Below, in pieces: positions 8,901 to 15,920 of a stretch of 25,715 nt of DNA. A model generated the notes under the pieces. The model worked only from the letters and a program-made list of their open reading frames with translations. It did no database searches and had not been told where the DNA came from. Origin of the DNA: Pinguiococcus pyrenoidosus (taxonomy: Eukaryota > Sar > Pinguiophyceae > Pinguiochrysidales > Pinguiochrysidaceae). The position numbers were made by a program, and so were the translations under genes. The stretch covers positions 21,424 to 47,138 of the forward strand of contig JAAMXY010000964.1 of assembly GCA_019677205.1 (NCBI GenBank). The letters are read 5' to 3'. The stretch's first letter is position 1; each line of letters begins with the position of its first letter.

Positions 8901-11900
8901 TCTCTGGTTGAAAGTAGATGCTTGTCGACGTCAGGGTTATCTTGCCCCGCACGCCGGGGTTGTCGGCGGGATCCACCTTCATAACCATGAAGGTCTCGAT
9001 CTTCCGGTCCCTTCCATCCGCCTCGATGGCCCAGTTCTCCAGCACTTTCGTGGGAGTGACCAGCGAAAGCTCTGAATCGCGATGCGGCGACGTCGCCGCA
9101 GACATCGGCGACGCCGAAGGCGCAGGCTCGGACGTCAGGTCAGTCTCTCGATCCTCTTCAAACTCGTCAAGGCTCCAATCCCCCGGCGCTGCTGGATCCA
9201 ATCCCTTCACAGCGCTTGCCGGCACGTTGGGCATGTCTTGCACGTCTAGTTGGGCAGCGGCTTCGCTCTCTGGCTCGTTGTATGCCGCCGAGTCGTGAGA
9301 CTTGTGATCCGGATCTTCAACCAGGAGCATCCTGCGCCCAAGGTGGTCCTGATGCCTCGCGATCTTCCAGAAGGTCTGAGTCGTATCCTCGGCCCACGGG
9401 GACCACTTCGCTGATAGCACGCGCATGAAGTGATTCCATCGGTCGGAGGCCGCGAGCTTCCGAATTTCGCCTTCGACGGTGTACGCGCTCAGGCGATTCG
9501 CATCCCGGATACGAAGCTCATTGCTCAACTCCACGCCGAAGCTGTGCACCTCCCTTTTCCGCCCGTTGTCAAGCCAGATCTGCTCCGCTTCCTCGTAGCT
9601 GTACCATCGGCGATCCAGGTGATCCCTGGCACGCTGCTGCAGCTGGTCCTCCGCGTAGGACACGCAGAGCAGGACGGCACATGCGTAGAGGTTATCAGCA
9701 TTGGCGAGAATCGGTCCGGAGGTGGCTTCGGCCTCGAGGAACCCAAAGCGAGCTTTGCCAACTGCGTCGGGGTCCCCCTTGCCGATTCGAAGAATGTCTA
9801 GCAGTTGCCGAAAGCTGTCCTGCAAGGAGAGGCCCGCCCGGCGATCCAAGAAGGCGCGGTAGGCCCCAAGCATGCGAAGGAGCGAGCCGCAAGTCGACCC
9901 CCCATCCGCCTTGATGCGGAGCATCGGATGCAGAATTCCCGGTGGCAACGCGGCATTCAGCACACCGAGCGCCCCGAGGAGCTCTAGCATGTACGAGGAG
10001 ACGTTGCTTGCTTCGCGATCTGCGGGTGCGCCAGGTTTCGTCTGGAGATGCGACTCGAGCCGGCACAGGGCTCTCTGGATGTGGACGAGGAGCATGAGGG
10101 CCCACTCTCTCGCATGAGCTACGTGGCTTTCGGCAAAGCCCAACTTGGAGCTCTTCTCCCCGTTGTCATTCCTCCCCCTGCTGCGCTGCCGAAATCGTAG
10201 GGGGGGACCAGGTCGCGCATCGCTGTCATCCTCGTCGTACTTCTCTTCCATCCGAATGCGAGTGAAGAAGCCCAATCCGGATTTCCGTCGGCCGCGATTG
10301 CTGAGCTTCTGCTGGTTGACAGCCGGTCTGGGCAGCATGACGTCCGTGGCCTCGTCGCCTCCGCCGTCGATTTTAGACAGGGGCGTAGTTGAAGCCGCAC
10401 TGGCGATCCGGGCTTCCTCTACTCGCTGGCGCAGTACTCCGTTGGTCGTCGCACCTGATGACGCCTTGGAGCCCCCAGCATCCTCGATGCAGGACACGTC
10501 CAAGCCGCTCTCGATAACGTGTCTCAGGCATTCTGCCACAAGTCTCAGGCGCATGGCGCACCTGGGCGCCTCGGCGCACTCCGGATGCAGCTTTCCCAGG
10601 ATGTCCAGGTTCAGCCGCAGAATGAGGACGAGGATGGTGCCTTGCTTCAGCTTTTCGTCACAGTAGCCAGCTCCCGCCATGAGCGCGGCACCGCCACCAT
10701 CGACAGGCTCTGGAGAGGAAGTATGAGAGGGCAGTCGCCGATCTGGACATGCCGTCGGCCAGACAACAAGGTCTAACGCGCGCACGAGATTCAATTCGCC
10801 AACGAGCGCGGCTTTGGCAGGACCCGCAAAGCGACTGAGGTCGGCAGACTCGCAGCGCAGCCAACCCTTGGAAGCCAGCGACGGCTCCTTGGCGAACTTG
10901 TAGCCCGGGCTGTCAGGCATCGCTGCGCATTTCTCGAAGAGATGCGACCTGATTTCAGCATACGGATCGACGGGCGGTGGGTGGAGCTCCATGGCGTGAC
11001 CGCACTTGCTGCAAAGATTCGTGGAGATCATGCACACCGCATGGGCATCAGCGTTGCATTCATAGCCACAGCGAGACGCGGAGCCGCTCAGCTTCTCCTG
11101 CTCATGCTCCAGCTGCTGCAGGTCGGCAATCTGCTCAGCTGCCTCGATGATCGGCTTCGCGAAGGGAACCGCGTGCGCGACGCTTGATCCCGTCGCGAAG
11201 AATAGCTCAGTCGACAGGAATCCGAGGCGCACCAGGTTCCGATGCAGCGTGGAGCTGACCAAGTCAGCAACGTCTTCTACGTTGCCCAGCTGAGCTATCA
11301 CGCGCTGCGAGAGCTTCGCGATGACGTGAGTCACGACCGCCGCGCCGTTGATTGCGTAGTCCGCGGCACAGAAGAGGATCTCGCAGTGCTGATAACCGCG
11401 AGGATCATGGTCAAACGCGTGGAGCAGAAGCTTGACGTGCAGGTCTGTCGCGAGGTGATACCAGGAGTTCATGTCGTCGGAGCCCTCCTGGAGCGCACCG
11501 CTCTGCTCAGGCCGATCATCGACGCCCACGATGAGCGGCGCGACGAGATCCACCAGTTCCATCTGCCAGCCTTTCCCGCACCCCAGCAGGATGCTGCAGT
11601 TCTCGGGATTCGTCTCCGCCAGCGTCAGCAGGTCGCTGAGGCATGCGCCTCGAGCCGCAGCAGGCATTGAAGCGAGGAGCTTGAAGACCAGTGCAGCGCA
11701 GAGCGGGTCCGCGATCGCTCTGCCGGTGTTCAGCCGGCCGCTGAGGGTCAGTCTCGAAGGCTGCAGCAGCAACGCCGAATCGAACTGGGGATGCGCTCCT
11801 TTCCTCATGGTTGTTCGCGCTTGGAGGTCCCTCGCCTCGGCCTGAGGAAGGCTCTCGACCACGCTCTCGATCCTCCTGCTTGCCCTCCTCTGATGCGTCC

Positions 11901-14900
11901 AGGACTGGTGGCGACTCATGTCTCTCCACTGCTTCTCGGAGACGGTCCACGACGGTGACCCCGTGTTGGGTGCCTTCACGGCAGATCGCGCCCGCCCATT
12001 GAACTCGTCGGCATCCTCCTCAGCTGTTAGCATCATCTCCAGCAGCGCTGCATAGGTGGCGTCAGACGATGACCCACTTCGCTCCTTCAGGATGTGGAGG
12101 AGCCTGGGGTAGAACCGCAGGTCGGCGCCCTTGGCAGAGAAGACCCCGAACAAGCTTCCGAAGCCGCCGCTCGCACCCTGCTGCGGGCTCTTCAGCGAAG
12201 CCACGGGACTGAGCCTCATCTTGCTCGAGATACCAGCCTGCGCGGCCGATCGGGCTCGGATCACCGTGAGCAGACGGATACCCAAGACCCGGATCGTCTC
12301 GCTTTCGTCGTCAATGCATTCCTCCATGACGAAGGCCTCCAGCCCGAAATCAATCCTGTCTTTGCTACTTCTCCTCTGCTGCCGCTGCCAAGTGAGGCTG
12401 GTCGTCACCATGTCGTAGAGCGCCCTGAAGATGCCGCTCGGTGGCTTCGGCTGAGAGAGGAGCGACAGAACAAGCTGGACCGCCTCCGCTCGCATGACGG
12501 TGTGCGTCACCGACGCGACATATTGCATCATCATGCCCACGTCATCGGGCGTGACCTCCTCCGCGAGGGCGAAGCGTACCATCGACAGCACGGTGCGTCG
12601 GAGGTGCTGCCTCTCGATGGCAGTAAGTGTCCGCGACGGCTCATCTTCCGGCGTCAGGCTTGAGCTGGACTGAGACATGTATGATCTCCGGATGTCTTCC
12701 TCGTCCACGCTCAGCGTATCGTCCTCGGAGGTGGGGTCCAGCAACGCCGTCTGCAGGCTCAGCTGGGCGTGCGCGGCATTGGCAACCCTCGGGCTTGTGC
12801 CGACTTCGCTAGCGAGGTCGTCCTCCCCCTGCTCGCTGCGGTAGCAAAAGCGCGTGATGTCTAGCAACGCACCCACTCCCACGGTTTTCTTGAACTTGGC
12901 TGGATGGCCTTGGAAGCAACCCACAAGGACCGGCAGCAGGTTTGTCTGCAGCGTCAAGGATGCGTGAGACCAGAGCTTGATGTCGAACAGCAGCCTGCGA
13001 TTGAACTCTTCCTCCAGTGCGGATATCCCCTGCGCGCTTGCCGACAACTCCAGCAACGCACGGACGCATGGCTCCCGCTCACTGCGCAGAAGCTTCCCCG
13101 GGCAGTTGAACAGGGCGTGCTGCAGGAGCTCCGGCCCACCGAAGCGGAGCAACTCCTGCTGGTTTGTAGGGTGGCCCCTTAAGAACCGCGCCATAAGCTC
13201 CAGGACGAGCGCAATGGGACCGCTGTCGGAATCCTTCGCGACGTCATCTTCTGCAGCCTCGGCACCACCTTGCTGCTCTCCACTGACGGGCGTGTCTTCC
13301 GCATCCACCTCCTCGATTCCCCAGCCGTTGAGGGCAGCCTCCGGGTCGGTCATGAAGGCACTCAAGAGGGGGAAGATAGCGGGCACTCCCCCGATGGAGC
13401 TGATGACGTCTCGAGCGCCGCAGAGAGCCCAGCTCTGCGTTGCCCTGCCCATGTAGGAGTGGAGGCCTGCGTGGACTTCTAGGCAGACCCGTCCGACACA
13501 GCGGCTTGGGTTGTACGAGGCAAGGACCCGCTGGGAGAAGTATCTTGACTGCCCAATGACGCCAGGGTCGAGATCAGGAGGGGTCTCCGCCGAGGACGCC
13601 CGAGCGTGAGGGTCTTGCGACCGAGGGGCTTGGCTGGAGGTCTTTCCGATGTGGCGAAGGAGCGAATTGAGCGTCCCCGCCGACACGGGCTCCTTGAAGA
13701 TGTACACCGGCGACATCTGCCCGTCGAAGTTCTCGCCAATGCCGCACTTCGTGAGGGGTCCATCATACTTGGAGGGGAGCGTGACGCTCCCTTCCCAGTA
13801 GACCCTCCCGTCGATGATGATTGTCAGCGTCTCCTTCCCGAAGAGGCCCAGCTTCGGCCGGGAGTGGACGACGGCCAACGAGTACCACACCCGGGGGAAG
13901 AAAGCTCGCCCATGCTTGTCGGCCGGCAGCGTGGTCTCGGAGCGGCCATCGGCGATGAGCACCTTGAGGTACGGCCCGTCAAAGTATATGTCGATCCCGC
14001 GCAGTTCCCCGTCGTCCACGAAGCGAACCAGATGCGGGCGAAGATCTCGCTTCGTCCGACGCGGGAAGCGCTCGACGCGGATCCACGTGGCGAACACGAA
14101 TCCCTTCTGGAAGGGCCACGTCTGCGGAGGGATGAAGAGCCCCGCGCCCGGTCCACCGAAGTTGAAGAAGACTCGGGGAGCCGCCTTCACCATCCGGTCC
14201 TCGGGACAGGCCATTTCGATCAGGGCGCGGATGAGCCATTTCCCCAGCGGCGTCGGCTTTCTGAGGCCGCCGAGGATCGTCTTGAGGTCCTTGGCGGTGA
14301 TCCCTGCCACGCAGATGCAGCCGATGAGCTGCACCAGCAAGATGGCAAGCTCGTTGCAGCCTCGCACGGCCTCCAGCAGATGTAGCAGTCGCCTCACGAG
14401 GCCCCCATCTACCTCTCTGCTGGACCCGTAGCAGCGGAACCGTACCACGTGGAAGAGGCTTGACGTCTTCCCCCCCGTGCTGAGAATCTGGTGCAGGCGA
14501 GCCACAAGGGCGCACTGCAGCGAGTAGTGCAGGCCGAGGAAGGTGTCGTACTGCAGGGCAGCCTTGACGCGCGTGCCGCGGTCAATGAGCACCACCAGGT
14601 TCTGTGGCAGCGGCATGCTGAAGCTGGCGACCTTCGGGTGCGTGGCGTCGCTGAGCAGGTGCACCACCGCATCCTCATCGTCCATGAGCAGCACCGCCTC
14701 GCGGCTCAGCTGTAGGGGTCGCCGACCCTGCGCGAGGATTCTCGCCAGTACAGAAGCCGTCTCGAGCGTCTTGGCCTTGGGAACGAAGCCCGACGACGCA
14801 TCCGGATCCACTTGCGGCAGCGGCGGTTCCGGAGACGGCTCGGCGAGGCCATCGGCGGAGCTCTCGCGCCTGGCCTCCTGCTCAGCGGCGCGAGCCTCCA

Positions 14901-14943
14901 GGGCCAGCTCCTCCGTGCTCGGAAACTGCCGCGTCGTCGCCAT
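5941..14943 (-). CDS. Giant BEACH-WD40 protein (neurobeachin/LRBA/SPIRRIG type), intronless
   Basis: One uninterrupted frame of 3000 codons starts at ATG 14943, which has a strong context (GCCATGG). The frame stays open upstream to 15078 but without another ATG. Domains in order: a ConA-like lectin fold (about 254-418, e.g. GFVFATWIRVERFPRR, TLTIIIDGRVYWEGS); a long helical ARM-like region; a Cys/His cluster (about 1292-1320); a PH-BEACH domain (about 1959-2080); the BEACH domain (about 2098-2383, with SNFEYIMRLNVIAGRSYNDL, YPVFPWVISDYTS, YGSHYSSAGVVLHYLIR and HFGQTPSQL); and C-terminal WD40 repeats (about 2640-2990, e.g. LSTGYWDETVKCHD, LWGHDNPITCLALS). The family consists of very large scaffolds in vesicle traffic, lysosome or vacuole biology and autophagy. 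No FYVE domain is visible. The lack of introns is odd beside its intron-bearing neighbours. Confidence 0.93.
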   Translation of the reverse strand: MATTRQFPSTEELALEARAAEQEARRESSADGLAEPSPEPPLPQVDPDASSGFVPKAKTLETASVLARILAQGRRPLQLSREAVLLMDDEDAVVHLLSDATHPKVASFSMPLPQNLVVLIDRGTRVKAALQYDTFLGLHYSLQCALVARLHQILSTGGKTSSLFHVVRFRCYGSSREVDGGLVRRLLHLLEAVRGCNELAILLVQLIGCICVAGITAKDLKTILGGLRKPTPLGKWLIRALIEMACPEDRMVKAAPRVFFNFGGPGAGLFIPPQTWPFQKGFVFATWIRVERFPRRTKRDLRPHLVRFVDDGELRGIDIYFDGPYLKVLIADGRSETTLPADKHGRAFFPRVWYSLAVVHSRPKLGLFGKETLTIIIDGRVYWEGSVTLPSKYDGPLTKCGIGENFDGQMSPVYIFKEPVSAGTLNSLLRHIGKTSSQAPRSQDPHARASSAETPPDLDPGVIGQSRYFSQRVLASYNPSRCVGRVCLEVHAGLHSYMGRATQSWALCGARDVISSIGGVPAIFPLLSAFMTDPEAALNGWGIEEVDAEDTPVSGEQQGGAEAAEDDVAKDSDSGPIALVLELMARFLRGHPTNQQELLRFGGPELLQHALFNCPGKLLRSEREPCVRALLELSASAQGISALEEEFNRRLLFDIKLWSHASLTLQTNLLPVLVGCFQGHPAKFKKTVGVGALLDITRFCYRSEQGEDDLASEVGTSPRVANAAHAQLSLQTALLDPTSEDDTLSVDEEDIRRSYMSQSSSSLTPEDEPSRTLTAIERQHLRRTVLSMVRFALAEEVTPDDVGMMMQYVASVTHTVMRAEAVQLVLSLLSQPKPPSGIFRALYDMVTTSLTWQRQQRRSSKDRIDFGLEAFVMEECIDDESETIRVLGIRLLTVIRARSAAQAGISSKMRLSPVASLKSPQQGASGGFGSLFGVFSAKGADLRFYPRLLHILKERSGSSSDATYAALLEMMLTAEEDADEFNGRARSAVKAPNTGSPSWTVSEKQWRDMSRHQSWTHQRRASRRIESVVESLPQAEARDLQARTTMRKGAHPQFDSALLLQPSRLTLSGRLNTGRAIADPLCAALVFKLLASMPAAARGACLSDLLTLAETNPENCSILLGCGKGWQMELVDLVAPLIVGVDDRPEQSGALQEGSDDMNSWYHLATDLHVKLLLHAFDHDPRGYQHCEILFCAADYAINGAAVVTHVIAKLSQRVIAQLGNVEDVADLVSSTLHRNLVRLGFLSTELFFATGSSVAHAVPFAKPIIEAAEQIADLQQLEHEQEKLSGSASRCGYECNADAHAVCMISTNLCSKCGHAMELHPPPVDPYAEIRSHLFEKCAAMPDSPGYKFAKEPSLASKGWLRCESADLSRFAGPAKAALVGELNLVRALDLVVWPTACPDRRLPSHTSSPEPVDGGGAALMAGAGYCDEKLKQGTILVLILRLNLDILGKLHPECAEAPRCAMRLRLVAECLRHVIESGLDVSCIEDAGGSKASSGATTNGVLRQRVEEARIASAASTTPLSKIDGGGDEATDVMLPRPAVNQQKLSNRGRRKSGLGFFTRIRMEEKYDEDDSDARPGPPLRFRQRSRGRNDNGEKSSKLGFAESHVAHAREWALMLLVHIQRALCRLESHLQTKPGAPADREASNVSSYMLELLGALGVLNAALPPGILHPMLRIKADGGSTCGSLLRMLGAYRAFLDRRAGLSLQDSFRQLLDILRIGKGDPDAVGKARFGFLEAEATSGPILANADNLYACAVLLCVSYAEDQLQQRARDHLDRRWYSYEEAEQIWLDNGRKREVHSFGVELSNELRIRDANRLSAYTVEGEIRKLAASDRWNHFMRVLSAKWSPWAEDTTQTFWKIARHQDHLGRRMLLVEDPDHKSHDSAAYNEPESEAAAQLDVQDMPNVPASAVKGLDPAAPGDWSLDEFEEDRETDLTSEPAPSASPMSAATSPHRDSELSLVTPTKVLENWAIEADGRDRKIETFMVMKVDPADNPGVRGKITLTSTSIYFQPETDSDDSRKSRMQRWRLARLSEVHGRRFLLRPCALELFFADAQGVFFAFGDQRERMRFYRTLRRQSGTCPLLSSPRSLHPPRVLEHYRWTHLWQTRQISNFEYIMRLNVIAGRSYNDLTQYPVFPWVISDYTSDTLDLSNPATFRDLEKPIGALSPDRLEAFLDRYQSLKLVPDPQMPPFMYGSHYSSAGVVLHYLIRQEPYTSMAIDLHDGRFDCPDRLFFNVHESYASCTTSMTDVKELIPELFCMPEMLLNSNKFGFGTLQDGNAVDSVVLPPWAKGDPWEFVRLHKEALESEHVSSNLHKWVDLIFGYKQRGPASEEANNVFFYLTYEGGVDIDEIEDPQDKHATEQQIYHFGQTPSQLMTEPHPARLPAAECILTLGSGSIPSVDATPERTKDAEKSAEGNALPEPGSASSTISDLDHLKCFVFLGANRSFCQHGPLVAIMHCGDKLVTVHADLSVRGNRWFKEPDGVGRPYTLREGRPTRLHGAALSISPFASRSADKPESGLLVSLLGAEGYAAVSAAVVPGGGGIGAAIAAAEAASRASRMSEDLADSRASGDRRSASGDSSYSDSSTWSPDATPEKNLRQMRRSVSYVPEARELLMASESSGDYDVLNTDSGVLGGVIERGIGPWCFGLARVGRATASHSDVKVLSTGYWDETVKCHDPDTGKEECSASGGHRGAVNCIEVGEDGCTMATGGQDATCRIWVAFHSDMAEALMDDAAYVSSDSGGYGVKPTATGEDLVCVHVLWGHDNPITCLALSTKLDILVSGGGSGGEGVIVIHQVRQGKFIRRFGIFDDSGSGSSPSGLSPLGPSSLGPPLEPADGKPEVEDPEEDIGLLPTRRGKGSLALVALNATTAEFTVHSQNEGPWNRCFLRRYSLNGVLLEKKDIANERLDALVYSYDGRLLFSGGEKGDIVVRAAHSLDVAHVIHDGGIHRAVRCLSFSDDFQYLFAGYEDGSLMIISDPRTRLNMLEIALERMHILG
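10981..11070 (-). other. Cys/His cluster within the BEACH protein (putative zinc site)
   Basis: Residues about 1292-1320 read CGYECNADAHAVC, six further residues, then CSKCGH. This is C-x3-C-x4-H-x2-C-x6-C-x2-C-G-H, with enough ligands for one or two zinc ions. It sits in the otherwise helical middle region, far from the BEACH domain. I cannot match it to a named finger family. Confidence 0.5.
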
Positions 14944-15920
14944 GGCCGTGTCGCGGCTCGGGCTCGGGCTGTGCAGTGGGCGCAGACCGCGCGCCGCAGT
15001 CACTCCGAGCTCGAAAAGAGCCCCAACCACCGAAGACGACGACTTCGCGCAAGGAACTTGTTGGTGACCAGTTTTCAAAGCGGATCCTTCGCCGCGCGCA
15101 GCGGATCCCAGATGGCGCCCGGGCCACCCTAGTATACAATGTCTAAGCGCTGGCTACGACCCGAAACGCGCGCTTGTCGCCGAACGCGCAGGCCCGCTGC
15201 GGATCTTTAAACCGAATATGGCGCCAAAAAAACACAGCGGAGGCGGAGCGAAAAGGTTTGACTTCGCCTGCCATCGAAACTGAACGTTGTGCGCGTCTGG
15301 TTGCCGCGTACTATGCACATCGAACACCGCAGGCGGAAGCTATGGCCAATCGTGGAAGCGCTGGAGGGTCAAAACTTCCTGTGGCCAATGGGATGCGGAC
15401 AAGCGATTTTGCCGCGCGACTTCCATCGAGTCGCAGCGAAAGGGAGAGGTCAGTTGCAACCGCTCCCGTTGTGATCCCTTTGTCTTGCCTGCATAAATAC
15501 AAAAGCGCTCAAACCAAATTTAAAATAATCCTTCGGGATCAATCTTCAAAAAGCAGATTTTATTTTTTATTTTAATAATAAAATATCATTTTAGTGTAAG
15601 TATATTATCTTTTTTAATAATTGTAAAAATAAGAATACTTTCTTTGAAATGCTGACGAAGGCCGAGGAATGCGGTGGCTGAGAGAGGCCGAGGAGAGCGC
15701 CGCCTCTTTGAGTTGCGTCCTGCCAAGGCCTTTCTTCGGGGGTCTCTTCTTCTCATTTTGCTCGTGCGTGTGTGAGTCTCGTCTGCTTCCGTCGCGCGCG
15801 CCTTTGTGCGTCAAGCGAAGGCCACTTCCGCGCAGACTTCGGTTGCGGCCGAGGCGTCTCGCGGTCGCGTAGCCTTTACAGGTACTTCTGTTTCCAGCTC
15901 GGTGCGACTTGGTCGCGCTC
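14944..15920. promoter_or_regulatory. Divergent promoter region between the BEACH and U2AF genes
   Basis: This is the longest non-coding stretch, 977 nt between divergent start codons. It contains an E2F-like GGCGCCAAA at 15220-15228, two GGCCAAT (CCAAT-box) elements at 15346-15350 and 15385-15389, and an AT-rich island at about 15510-15655. A pyrimidine-AG at about 15888-15898, just before the U2AF start, could be the acceptor of a 5' UTR intron. Short open frames here have no coding signature. Regulatory roles are inferred from motif and position. Confidence 0.45.
15510..15655. other. AT-rich island in a divergent promoter
   Basis: About 145 bases are very A/T rich (runs of TTTTATTTTTTATTTTAATA type), in sharp contrast to the GC-rich surroundings. 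It lies between the BEACH and U2AF genes, and a second island sits in the SUGP1/PPR divergent spacer. It could be a nucleosome-depleted promoter core or an insertion remnant; no terminal repeats are visible. Confidence 0.7.

Noticed and set aside
13606-14431. Plus-strand frames of 205-259 codons
   Set aside because: They are shadows of the ConA-like region of the BEACH gene, with no family match and no splice signals.
14944-15078. Extension of the BEACH protein by 45 residues
   Set aside because: The frame is open to 15078 but begins with TTG; the first ATG is at 14943 in a strong context.
15174-15575. Plus-strand frame of 133 codons in the BEACH/U2AF spacer
   Set aside because: It crosses promoter-like motifs and ends in the AT-rich island, with no domain and no coding-like composition.
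15510-15655. AT-rich island as a transposon or organelle DNA insertion
   Set aside because: No terminal inverted repeats, target-site duplication or recognisable organelle gene fragment; a similar island in another divergent spacer favours a promoter role.
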